The notes under the pieces: model-generated
The model's input: only the letters and a program-made list of their open reading frames with translations
What the model was told of the DNA's origin: nothing
Databases searched by the model: none
Shown here: positions 27,686 through 35,116 of the stretch, piece by piece
Position numbering within the stretch: position 1 is the stretch's first letter
Layout: each line of letters starts with the position of its first letter
Position numbers and translations under genes: made by a program
Source of the DNA: Thalassobacillus devorans
Lineage (GTDB): Bacteria > Bacillota > Bacilli > Bacillales > Halobacillaceae
Direction: 5' to 3'
Assembly: GCF_900176565.1 (NCBI RefSeq)
Contig: NZ_FXEH01000006.1
Span: 1,736,001-1,800,000, forward strand
Length of the DNA: 64,000 nucleotides

Positions 27686-28618
27686 TCAATTTCTACGATT
27701 ATCACCATATAAAGGTATCACTTCACTGACCTGTTTAATCCGTTCAATGATCCGTGAAGCTTTGACACGTTCTACATCACCGCGATTCGAAGTCGTGAAA
27801 ACTTCCTGAAGTTCCTTCATATTGTAATTGGAACTGAAAAATACAGGCAGCCGCTCCATCATCCTGTACTGAAGAATGGAGCCAAGTATTTCATCCCGGA
27901 ACCAGGCCGATTGAGATTCTGCCCCTATATCATCCAGCATCAGTACAGGGACTGTTTTAAATGCCTGAATTTTTTCGTTCAAAGTATCATCTTTAATCGA
28001 GGATTTCATTTCTCTCACAAACTCCGGCATATAAATAATCATCGAAGGAATATTCTTTTCACTTAAACGATTGGCTACTGCACCTAAGAAATACGTTTTC
28101 CCTACACCGAATGGGCCATGAAAATACAACCCTTTCTTCGGGAGTTCGTCATTTATTCCTTCCAGGTAACTAATCATGCGGGCAATAGCATCTGCTCGAT
28201 CATCATCTGATAAATCAATACGATCTAAACTGGCTTCCAGAATTTCTTTTGGCATATAAAGACTTTTCACTAAAGATTCCTGTTTCTGCTGCTGTTCCTG
28301 CCTTACTTTCCTGGGACATTTATCATAGGAAAGGTGGAGCTGCTTTCCCTCTACCGTGAGGTGCGGAGTATGACCTGGAAGAATATTGATACAACCCTCT
28401 AAAGAAGGGCACTGCTCACATTTTTTAGATTGGCTCTCGTATTCATAAAGCTTCATCAGCTGCTTTTCCAATGCTTGCTCATTCAATTCGGGATATTTAC
28501 GAAGTAAGGATTGCACATTTGGAGATGCCAACAGTTCCTGTTTAATCTTAGTAAAATGCCCCTGGAAGTTTTTATTTTCACGCATCCACCTTTTAAGAGA
28601 GGATTGTATCGGTTCCAT
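27686..28618 (-). CDS. dnaI: Primosomal protein DnaI (helicase loader)
   Basis: AAA+ ATPase that loads the DnaC helicase ring onto DNA together with DnaB and DnaD. The 310 residues have an N-terminal zinc-binding domain with Cys67, Cys70, His84 and Cys101 as likely ligands (Cys76 also nearby), and a C-terminal AAA+ domain with Walker A GPFGVGKT at 168-175, Walker B VLMLDDIGAE near 230 and sensor-like FFSSNYNM. It follows dnaB by 20 bases and is the last gene of the nrdR-dnaB-dnaI run. Confidence 0.95.
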   Translation of the reverse strand: MEPIQSSLKRWMRENKNFQGHFTKIKQELLASPNVQSLLRKYPELNEQALEKQLMKLYEYESQSKKCEQCPSLEGCINILPGHTPHLTVEGKQLHLSYDKCPRKVRQEQQQKQESLVKSLYMPKEILEASLDRIDLSDDDRADAIARMISYLEGINDELPKKGLYFHGPFGVGKTYFLGAVANRLSEKNIPSMIIYMPEFVREMKSSIKDDTLNEKIQAFKTVPVLMLDDIGAESQSAWFRDEILGSILQYRMMERLPVFFSSNYNMKELQEVFTTSNRGDVERVKASRIIERIKQVSEVIPLYGDNRRN

Positions 28619-28638
28619 TTTCCATCACACCCTGTTTT

Positions 28639-30012
28639 TCAATTTCCATTATTCGTTATCCGTTTGATTCGAGCAGCAATTTCTTCTTTGTTAATTTTGC
28701 TATTGCTCTTTTTCTCTTCCTGCTGCTGTTTGCCATCATTTTGGTTTTCTTTGAACCAATCGGGTATAATCTCTTTCGTTTGTTTCTTCCCTCTGCTTTT
28801 ATTATTTTTTCCCCATTGCTGATACTTTTGATGTTCAGCTTTTGCCATTGTCATAGCCTGGCGTACAGTAGTAACATTTTTTCTTGCCCAATGGCTCGCA
28901 ATTTTCTCTAAATATGCTTTAGATAATTTCATATCCGTTTTCAAGAGGACATAATGTACGAGGACATTCATGACACCTGGTGATAATCCCTGTTCCGTCA
29001 TTACATCACGAATCAGCTTCAGATCTTGCTCAGAAGCTTTATTACCAGTGGACAAGTCCTCCAGAAGTTCTTTCGGTGATTTTCTTTCCAGCATCGAGAT
29101 GAATTGTTCTTCTTTTGAAGTCTTTACATCGTCTGCTTGTTTGTCTGTCCATTTATCCCTGGTTTCTACCGTTTTCATGGAAGTGACTTTCCCTTTTTTC
29201 GGCGACAGATCATGGCAAGCCTCTTTCAACTCGGCCACGTTCAGTTGATTCTCTTCATTCAAAGCCCATCCGATCGCTTTTTCTAAATCCTGGGAGGACA
29301 AATCATATAACGAAGCAAGCTGCATCATGATTCGTTTATAACGGACATTCAAAATTTTTTCAGCTGGATACATTTTTTCTTTTAATGATTGATATATCCA
29401 GTTGAAATCGATGCGGTCATCCTGCAAAAGAGGACCGTTTGCTTGCTGCAACGTGACCAGGGTCGAATCTTTTTCCGCCATTCTTGCAGTAAATGCAGGT
29501 CCAGATGTCTGGTAGTCATGAAATATTTCATCGAACGACGCCGTTATATTTTCACAGTCTGTTAGTGGATATTTCACTCTCATAAAACGGTTCCGCAGCT
29601 TGTTGTACTTATCTGCTCCCAATTCATGATTAAGTAATAAAGAGAGCATATCATCATAAAAGAATTGTTCCGGTGAAAATGGTGGCTGTAAATTATAAAT
29701 ATAGCAGGCGCGCGACTCTTCCTCCGTAGAAAGGGTCTGCATCAAACCAATAGCTTCCAATTTTCTACGGGCATTATATATTCGGTCAAGGGGCATCGCT
29801 AAATAATTCATCAATGTATGATGCGAATGGACTTCAGGTTCCGCTGCTAAATCATATTCACTTAACAGCGTCTGATAAAGCGTGACTGCTTCTACACCAA
29901 TGATCGGCTGGTATAAGTGAGACAATGCATTCCCATAGTCTCTTGGTACGCTTCCATTCAATTGCACACAATATCCGTCTACCGGCAATAGTTTACCAAT
30001 CGATTGATTCAT
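28639..30012 (-). CDS. dnaB: Replication initiation protein DnaB (helicase loading, membrane attachment)
   Basis: The Gram-positive DnaB, distinct from the E. coli helicase of the same name, acts with DnaD and DnaI at oriC and during restart. The roughly 457-residue protein has the N-terminal DnaB/DnaD-type winged-helix region (LSHLYQPIIGVEAVTLYQTL; MPLDRIYNARRKLEAIGL) and C-terminal DDBH2-type helices (VMNVLVHYVLLKTDMKLSKAYLEKIA). The extreme C-terminus is basic and Gln/Lys-rich. Two adjacent ATG codons and a GTG follow GGGGGTGGAG; the second ATG is used, with a margin of five codons. Confidence 0.9.
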   Translation of the reverse strand: MNQSIGKLLPVDGYCVQLNGSVPRDYGNALSHLYQPIIGVEAVTLYQTLLSEYDLAAEPEVHSHHTLMNYLAMPLDRIYNARRKLEAIGLMQTLSTEEESRACYIYNLQPPFSPEQFFYDDMLSLLLNHELGADKYNKLRNRFMRVKYPLTDCENITASFDEIFHDYQTSGPAFTARMAEKDSTLVTLQQANGPLLQDDRIDFNWIYQSLKEKMYPAEKILNVRYKRIMMQLASLYDLSSQDLEKAIGWALNEENQLNVAELKEACHDLSPKKGKVTSMKTVETRDKWTDKQADDVKTSKEEQFISMLERKSPKELLEDLSTGNKASEQDLKLIRDVMTEQGLSPGVMNVLVHYVLLKTDMKLSKAYLEKIASHWARKNVTTVRQAMTMAKAEHQKYQQWGKNNKSRGKKQTKEIIPDWFKENQNDGKQQQEEKKSNSKINKEEIAARIKRITNNGN

Positions 30013-30039
30013 CATCTCCACCCCCAATAACCGAAATAA

Positions 30040-30072
30040 AAAGAAAAAAGAGCCCGGCTTAGCTTCCCGGAC
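30040..30072 (-). terminator. Weak hairpin and T tract between nrdR and dnaB
   Basis: Six-bp stem GTCCGG/CCGGGC with a nine-base loop, then TCTTTTTTCTTTTT on the minus strand. It may allow partial readthrough. Confidence 0.45.
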
Positions 30073-30073
30073 A

Positions 30074-30532
30074 TCAGTCTTCCCGTTTAATTAAATCTTT
30101 TAATTCATCCAGAAAAACATTAATATCTTTAAATTGACGATAAACGGATGCAAAACGTACATAAGCGACGTCATCCACTTTAGCCAGCCGTTCCATCACC
30201 ATTTCTCCGATATCTTCACTCATTACTTCTGAATTACCCTGATTCCTTAATTCCTTTTCCACTTCTAAAGCAATTGTCTCTATTTCTTCTAAAGCGACGG
30301 GTCTTTTTTCACAAGCCTTAATCAGACCTCGCATCAACTTTTCACGACTGAATTCCTCTCTTGTCCCTTCTTTTTTCACGACAATAAGAGGCACTTCTTC
30401 AATCCGCTCAAAAGTGGTGAACCGGAATCCACACTGTTCGCATTCTCTACGTCTGCGAATCGCTCTGCCTTCCTCAATTGGTCGCGAATCCAGCACCTTG
30501 GTATTTTTAAATTGGCAATTTGGGCATCTCAC
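30074..30532 (-). CDS. nrdR: Transcriptional repressor NrdR
   Basis: Represses ribonucleotide reductase genes in response to dATP/ATP. The 152 residues contain the N-terminal zinc ribbon (Cys3, Cys6, Cys31, Cys34) followed by [14 protein letters not shown] and an ATP-cone domain ([20 protein letters not shown] through [20 protein letters not shown]-like end). Position upstream of dnaB-dnaI is conserved in Bacillus. No NrdR boxes were found in this window, as expected since no nrd structural genes are here. Confidence 0.96.
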   Translation of the reverse strand: MRCPNCQFKNTKVLDSRPIEEGRAIRRRRECEQCGFRFTTFERIEEVPLIVVKKEGTREEFSREKLMRGLIKACEKRPVALEEIETIALEVEKELRNQGNSEVMSEDIGEMVMERLAKVDDVAYVRFASVYRQFKDINVFLDELKDLIKRED

Positions 30533-30570
30533 TTACGATCATCTCCACCGCTATACAACAAGCATTTATT

Positions 30571-30969
30571 CTATTGATTCAATTTATTGGCCATCGAGGT
30601 TTCCAAGTAAGGCAATCGTTTCTTCAGCTTTTCATTTAACTGGATAATCAGATTCCTGCTGAAGCCAAAGTCTACAGGGCCGCCAGATTCGGTACTTACA
30701 GAGAAATCCACCGCTGTCCGGAACGGCTTGACCATTACGATACTGGCAACAATAAAAGCTTTCTTCTTCCCTTTGTAATTGACGCTGACTTCTCCATGTT
30801 CCTCTGAAGTAGAAAGGATACTATATTCTCCTCCCTCAAAAACTTCCAGTACAGCCTGTAATGCTTTATCTTTAGTCGTCTTATAGTAATGGGTCTGTAA
30901 CGCCTCGTCCTCATGATTTTCCCTTGTCTCTGAGTGACTCGTTAAATACTTTGAAATAAACTTTTTCAT
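30571..30969 (-). CDS. Conserved hypothetical cytosolic protein
   Basis: 132 residues, no signal peptide or membrane helix. N-terminal third is charged and His/Glu-rich; the rest alternates beta-like segments (EYSILSTSEEHGEVSVNYKG; KKAFIVASIVMVKPFRTAVD) and ends in a helix. I recognise the gene arrangement (between speD and nrdR) but not a family function. The ATG follows GAAGGAG at 8 bases. A TTATGC-N17-TAAAAT upstream is a weak promoter candidate. It may be co-transcribed with nrdR, 38 bases downstream. Confidence 0.7.
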   Translation of the reverse strand: MKKFISKYLTSHSETRENHEDEALQTHYYKTTKDKALQAVLEVFEGGEYSILSTSEEHGEVSVNYKGKKKAFIVASIVMVKPFRTAVDFSVSTESGGPVDFGFSRNLIIQLNEKLKKRLPYLETSMANKLNQ

Positions 30970-31135
30970 GCGTATCTCCTTCTCGATTTCCCTCTTCCGT
31001 GCTTATACTTATTTTATTTTAACATGTTTTTTAGTAAAGCATAAATGATGACAGCAAAAAATGTCGGATAATATGTAGAAACATGCCTATTGTTAAATGA
31101 ACAACTATTCAAGTCCTTGTTGTTCTCTGCAACAC

Positions 31136-31170
31136 CAAAAAAGCCACAGACGCAGGCGTCTAGTGGCTTT
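31136..31170 (-). terminator. Intrinsic terminator after speD
   Basis: Stem AAAGCCACAGACGC/GCGTCTAGTGGCTTT with one bulged base, six T on the minus strand. Confidence 0.88.
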
Positions 31171-31181
31171 CCTATCTTTCT

Positions 31182-31559
31182 TTATAAAGCTTTTGTCTGT
31201 TGTACCTCTACAGGTCCCATTCCACGTGGGACCTCTACACTTTCATTTGTTTGTGCTTCTAATGCTTCTGATATATAATCAGCAGCAACATTCGGGTCTA
31301 TTCTATCTCCGCATGTATATACGTCTATACTAGCATAGCCATGTTCAGGAAAGCTGTGGATAGTCAAATGTGATTCAGAAATGATGACCACACCGCTGAC
31401 TCCATGTGGGGCAAACTTGTGAAAAGCTACCTCCCTCACTTCAGCTCCTGCTCTAAGTGCAGCATCAACGAAAACTTTTTCAATATAGTTGATGTCGTTC
31501 AATTTATCCATATTGCAGTTCCATAATTCCGCAATAACATGTCTTCCCATTGTATCCAT
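31182..31559 (-). CDS. speD: S-adenosylmethionine decarboxylase proenzyme
   Basis: Makes decarboxylated S-adenosylmethionine, the aminopropyl donor for spermidine. The 125-residue class 1B proenzyme self-cleaves between Glu62 and Ser63 in [15 protein letters not shown]; Ser63 becomes the pyruvoyl cofactor. The sequence pattern tracks B. subtilis SpeD closely from MDTMGRHVI onward. It lies downstream of gapB as in B. subtilis but has its own good promoter and a 130-base structured leader. GGGGG, 10 bases before the ATG, is the only ribosome site. Confidence 0.96.
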   Translation of the reverse strand: MDTMGRHVIAELWNCNMDKLNDINYIEKVFVDAALRAGAEVREVAFHKFAPHGVSGVVIISESHLTIHSFPEHGYASIDVYTCGDRIDPNVAADYISEALEAQTNESVEVPRGMGPVEVQQTKAL

Positions 31560-31692
31560 AATATGGTATCCCCCTTTTAACGGTTAAAGATCGACTTCCG
31601 AATACTACGGAAATAACTACCACGGGGGAAAGTTAGTCCAGAGAGGTCCTAACCCTTTGAGTAGCCATCTGATTGCAAGAATTCAGAAGTTC
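31560..31692 (-). promoter_or_regulatory. Candidate structured leader RNA of speD
   Basis: From the promoter to the ATG the leader can form a small TCTGA/TCAGA hairpin (31683-31687 with 31668-31672), a long hairpin closed by CTAC/GTAG (31661-31664 with 31617-31620) with an inner GTTAG/CTAAC stem, and a TTCCG/CGGAA hairpin. TCCCCC at 31624-31629 is complementary to GGGGGA at 31569-31574, the Shine-Dalgarno region. Two exclusive folds are thus possible. The ligand, if any, is unknown and the structure is hand-drawn. Confidence 0.5.
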
Positions 31693-31698
31693 AAAGAA

Positions 31699-31727
31699 AT
31701 TATATATGGTTTACCCTTGTTTTGCAA
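31699..31727 (-). promoter_or_regulatory. Sigma-A promoter of speD
   Basis: TTGCAA (31722-31727), 17 bases, TATAAT (31699-31704). Confidence 0.8.
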
Positions 31728-31800
31728 GTTAATTATTTAACATCATGGATAAACCTTGGAAATATTTCCTTTTCCATCTTAATGGGGGATAGTCCTGTTA

Positions 31801-32835
31801 TTAAGAAACATGTGCTTCTTTCTTTTGCATCAGCTTGCTGCCAACGTGCTTTGCAAGGTCGACGACGCGGCAGGAATAGCCCCATTCATTGTCGTACCAT
31901 GCCAATACTTTCACTTTTCTATCACTCATGACCATTGTTGACAGGCCATCAATGATAGAAGAGAATTCAGACGTCGTATAATCAATGGAAACCAGTGGTT
32001 CATCACTATATTGCAGGATGCCTTTCAAGCCATGATCTGCCGCCTGCTTAAATGTTTCATTGATTTGTTCTGCTGTAACATCCTGTTTCAAATCGACAAC
32101 CAAATCAACAAGTGACACGTTAGGTGTCGGTACACGCAAAGCCATACCATGCAGCTTGCCATTCATATGAGGGAGTACTTCACCCAATGCTTTCGCTGCT
32201 CCTGTAGAGGTAGGGATAATCGATTGCGTACAGCCTCGAGCCCTGCGTAAATCTTTATGAGGGTTATCAACATTTTTCTGATCTCCTGTAAATGCGTGTA
32301 CGGTAGTCATTAATCCATTTTCAATACCAAACTCATCATCGAGCACCTTTACGACAGGAGCAAGACAGTTGGTTGTACAAGACGCATTAGAGATCACGTC
32401 ATGTTTTGCCGTGTCATATTCGTCCTCGTTTACGCCCATAACAATCGTGGCATCTACCTGTTTGCCTGGAGCAGTTATCACTACCTTTTTAGCACCGGCT
32501 TCCAGATGCAGACCAGCATCTTCTTTCGTTTTAAATTTTCCGGTGGCTTCAATTACTACATCAATATCCAGATGTTTCCACGGCAGTTCCCGAGGATCAC
32601 GTGTAGAGCATAACTTTATTTCTTTTCCATCTATTTCCAGGCTATCATTAAGCGCTTTCACTTCTTTGCTAAAACGCCCGTGTACACTATCATATTTGAT
32701 CATGTGAGCAAGTGTTTCGGCAGGATAGCTCGCATTTATGGCCACTACATCGAGAGTTTCCTCCATTATTGCTCTTCGTAGTACCATACGTCCAATTCTG
32801 CCTAGACCATTAATAGCGATGCGGGTTTTATTCAT
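31801..32835 (-). CDS. gapB: Gluconeogenic glyceraldehyde-3-phosphate dehydrogenase
   Basis: 344 residues with the Rossmann start INGLGRIGRMVLRR and catalytic Cys153 in SNASCTTNC, with TVHAFTGDQ behind. The residue that in glycolytic GapA is the NAD-selecting aspartate (VND) is alanine here (INA), and TLAHMIKYDSVHGRF follows, features of the NADP-preferring GapB that works toward glucose synthesis. The upstream region carries two boxes matching CcpN, the repressor of gluconeogenic genes. speD follows 241 bases downstream with its own promoter. Confidence 0.94.
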   Translation of the reverse strand: MNKTRIAINGLGRIGRMVLRRAIMEETLDVVAINASYPAETLAHMIKYDSVHGRFSKEVKALNDSLEIDGKEIKLCSTRDPRELPWKHLDIDVVIEATGKFKTKEDAGLHLEAGAKKVVITAPGKQVDATIVMGVNEDEYDTAKHDVISNASCTTNCLAPVVKVLDDEFGIENGLMTTVHAFTGDQKNVDNPHKDLRRARGCTQSIIPTSTGAAKALGEVLPHMNGKLHGMALRVPTPNVSLVDLVVDLKQDVTAEQINETFKQAADHGLKGILQYSDEPLVSIDYTTSEFSSIIDGLSTMVMSDRKVKVLAWYDNEWGYSCRVVDLAKHVGSKLMQKKEAHVS

Positions 32836-32850
32836 AATAAGAGCCTCCTA

Positions 32851-32861
32851 TATATGATATA
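32851..32861 (-). promoter_or_regulatory. CcpN-like box, proximal
   Basis: TATATCATATA has 10 of 11 matches to the CcpN consensus TRTGHYATAYW as I recall it; the G is an A. It lies between the gapB -10 and the ribosome site. Confidence 0.5.
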
Positions 32862-32886
32862 CTTTTGACGGTTAATTTTCACAAAT

Positions 32887-32917
32887 AGTATAACACATTG
32901 TAAGCGTTCATGGTCAA
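32887..32917 (-). promoter_or_regulatory. gapB promoter with overlapping CcpN box
   Basis: The -10 TATACT (32887-32892) is part of TGTGTTATACT (32887-32897), which fits TRTGHYATAYW at all 11 positions. A TTGACC stands 19 bases upstream of the -10 (32912-32917), a long spacer. Confidence 0.7.
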
Positions 32918-32935
32918 TAAAGTTCATGTTTTCTT

Positions 32936-32963
32936 TAAAAAAACGACGCCTAATAGCGTCGTT
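32936..32963 (-). terminator. Intrinsic terminator after coaE
   Basis: AACGACGC/GCGTCGTT stem with six-base loop, eight T on the minus strand counting the stem end. Confidence 0.9.
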
Positions 32964-32984
32964 CCCTAAAAAATACCTATTAAA

Positions 32985-33587
32985 TCATCCAATAACCTTC
33001 CACTTTCTAAGAATGGTAGTCAATTGCTGATATGATTCTTGTTTGCTTCCGTTATTATCAATGACCTCATCTGCCATTTCTGCTTTTTCTTTAACTGGAA
33101 GCTGGGCTTTTATTCTTTGCAAAGCCTCTTCTCTGCTGGAATCATCCCTTTCCACTAATCGATTGATCTGCACATCTTCATCTACATAAACCACTATGGT
33201 TTTGTCAACAAAATGAGTTAACTTACTTTCAAAAAGTAAAGGGATATCCAATACCACAGCAGGTACTTCCTGGTTACAATAATAGTCACGCTGCTCGATC
33301 ATACGTTGGCGTACAGCCGGGTGGACAATACTGTTCAATACTTTTCTTTTCTCTTCATCCTGAAAGACGATCGATCCTAATTTTTTGCGGTCGATTGCAC
33401 CATCTTCTCTTAGAATAGTTTCGCCAAATTCCGTGACGATTTCCTGATAGGCTTTTTCCCCAGGCTTTACAACTTCCCTGGATAATTTATCTGCATCAAT
33501 TACAGGTATATTATAGTCATCAAACATTAATGAAACGGTACTTTTTCCACTGGCTATACTGCCTGTAAGCCCAATAACAAGTGTCAC
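32985..33587 (-). CDS. coaE: Dephospho-CoA kinase
   Basis: Last step of coenzyme A synthesis: phosphorylates the ribose 3'-OH of dephospho-CoA. 200 residues with the P-loop GSIASGKST at 9-17, DADKLSREVV, LDIPLLFES and the lid-region arginines in RLVERDDSSREEALQRI. It is the last gene of polA-mutM-ytaF-coaE, 11 bases after ytaF, and has a terminator. Confidence 0.95.
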   Translation of the reverse strand: MTLVIGLTGSIASGKSTVSLMFDDYNIPVIDADKLSREVVKPGEKAYQEIVTEFGETILREDGAIDRKKLGSIVFQDEEKRKVLNSIVHPAVRQRMIEQRDYYCNQEVPAVVLDIPLLFESKLTHFVDKTIVVYVDEDVQINRLVERDDSSREEALQRIKAQLPVKEKAEMADEVIDNNGSKQESYQQLTTILRKWKVIG

Positions 33588-33598
33588 AGAATCCCTCC

Positions 33599-34213
33599 TT
33601 AAACTAACTTGAAGATCCCCAGAAGTATTAACATGATCCCGGGCACGACCACTGCCTTATCCACCCATTCACATTTGCTAAAGCGGTGCCCGAGCTTAAG
33701 CCCTGTGTATAATAAAAAGCTGGTCATAAAACCAATAGATAATGCGGTAATAAGTGAGGGGAGCTTCATGAATGCTGCACTTATACCCGCTCCTAATGTG
33801 TCTAACGATAAAGCCATAGCCAACAGAACTGCTTCCCAGCCTTTGATGGAACCCGAGTTATCCATATCCGCAAGCTCCGGGTCTTTTAATATATCAGAAG
33901 GCGAAGACCAGGTTGAAGGCTCTTTTTCTTCTCCTGATTCTTTGGAAGGCATGATTAATTGAAGCAAAAACCATGCTCCAAGGCCAATCAGTATAAAGGC
34001 ACCTAAATTTTCCCCTGCATGTTCAGGAAGGAAATCATTTAACATGTTGCCTGCCGTGATAGCTACATAAAATATCAGCGCTGATAACCCGGCAATCATC
34101 ATCATCGGCAGGAAAGAAAGCCTTATTTTCTTCAGTCCATAAACGACTCCTAGTCCCAGGCTGTCCAGACTGACAGCCATGACGAGTAAAATCAAGGTTA
34201 CATAGACTCCCAT
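33599..34213 (-). CDS. ytaF: Sporulation membrane protein YtaF (MntP-like)
   Basis: 204 residues, six predicted membrane segments in two related halves that each begin with the same signature: MAVSLDSLGLGVVYGLKK (residues 12-29) and MALSLDTLGAGISAAFMK (near 132-149). The paired Asp motif is that of the MntP manganese exporter superfamily; YtaF is its sporulation-associated branch. A charged cytoplasmic loop lies between the halves (about 90-122). It lies in the polA-mutM-coaE operon, as in B. subtilis. Transport substrate unknown. Confidence 0.88.
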   Translation of the reverse strand: MGVYVTLILLVMAVSLDSLGLGVVYGLKKIRLSFLPMMMIAGLSALIFYVAITAGNMLNDFLPEHAGENLGAFILIGLGAWFLLQLIMPSKESGEEKEPSTWSSPSDILKDPELADMDNSGSIKGWEAVLLAMALSLDTLGAGISAAFMKLPSLITALSIGFMTSFLLYTGLKLGHRFSKCEWVDKAVVVPGIMLILLGIFKLV

Positions 34214-34274
34214 TATACGATCTCCTTCTGCAATCGGAATATGAGATAGTATATGGGGATCTATTCACAGTGTG

Positions 34275-35099
34275 TTACTGTTGACAATTACGACAGAAAT
34301 GAGTGCCGCGGTTACTGACTCTGATTTTTTCAATCGGGCCACCACACTGCTGGCAGGGCTCCTCTTCTTTTCCATAAACAAACAGACGTTGCTGAAACTT
34401 ACCGATCTGTCCCTGACTGTTGACATAGGAGCGAATGGTAGTACCTCCCTGTTCAACCGCTTCCTGAAGCGTTTCTATTGCAGCACACCTGACCTTATCC
34501 ACTTCCCCGGAAGTGAGGGTATTTGCTTTACGCTCTGGATGGATACCAGCCCGGAATAAGGTTTCATCGACATAGATATTTCCCAGGCCGGCCACAATAC
34601 TTTGATCTAACAATACTGCTTTGATAGAACGTTGTGTCTTTTGCAATCTATTATAAAAATAATCAAGGGTAAAAGAGGAATCGAATGGATCTGGACCGAG
34701 CAGAGCGAGCGGTTTCTGATGTCTTTCTTCCCCTTTTTTAAATAGATGCATAGTCCCGAATTTACGGACATCGTTATAACGAAGCTCCGTACCGTCATCT
34801 AATTGAAAGATGACATGCGTATGTTTTTTTCGTGGTTCTGCTGCAGGATAAACACCATATTTCCCTTCCATTCGTAGGTGAGAGACCATGGCGATGTCAT
34901 CAAATTCCACAATTAAGAATTTACCTTTACGATTGATTTCTCTAACTGTCTGACCCTTTAATTCCTGCCTGAAAGCTTCCGTCTCTAATGGAAGTTTGAC
35001 GATATTCTCCCATAATACCGTCACATCAGTGATTTTTTTATTCAGTATTAATTGGCGCAAGGTCTGCCTCACTGTTTCTACCTCTGGTAATTCTGGCAT
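34275..35099 (-). CDS. mutM: Formamidopyrimidine-DNA glycosylase (Fpg)
   Basis: Removes 8-oxoguanine and ring-opened purines and nicks the abasic site. 274 residues; mature N-terminus PELPEVETVR with catalytic Pro2 and Glu3, Lys57-type region GKFLIVEF, DNA-binding GLGNIYVDETLF, and the C-terminal zinc finger with two CxxC pairs (CQQCGG near 248, CRNCQQ at the end). It follows polA by 17 bases, a typical repair-replication pairing. Ribosome site AAGGGGAAG. Confidence 0.96.
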   Translation of the reverse strand: MPELPEVETVRQTLRQLILNKKITDVTVLWENIVKLPLETEAFRQELKGQTVREINRKGKFLIVEFDDIAMVSHLRMEGKYGVYPAAEPRKKHTHVIFQLDDGTELRYNDVRKFGTMHLFKKGEERHQKPLALLGPDPFDSSFTLDYFYNRLQKTQRSIKAVLLDQSIVAGLGNIYVDETLFRAGIHPERKANTLTSGEVDKVRCAAIETLQEAVEQGGTTIRSYVNSQGQIGKFQQRLFVYGKEEEPCQQCGGPIEKIRVSNRGTHFCRNCQQ

Positions 35100-35116
35100 A
35101 CTTTACTTCCCCTTTA

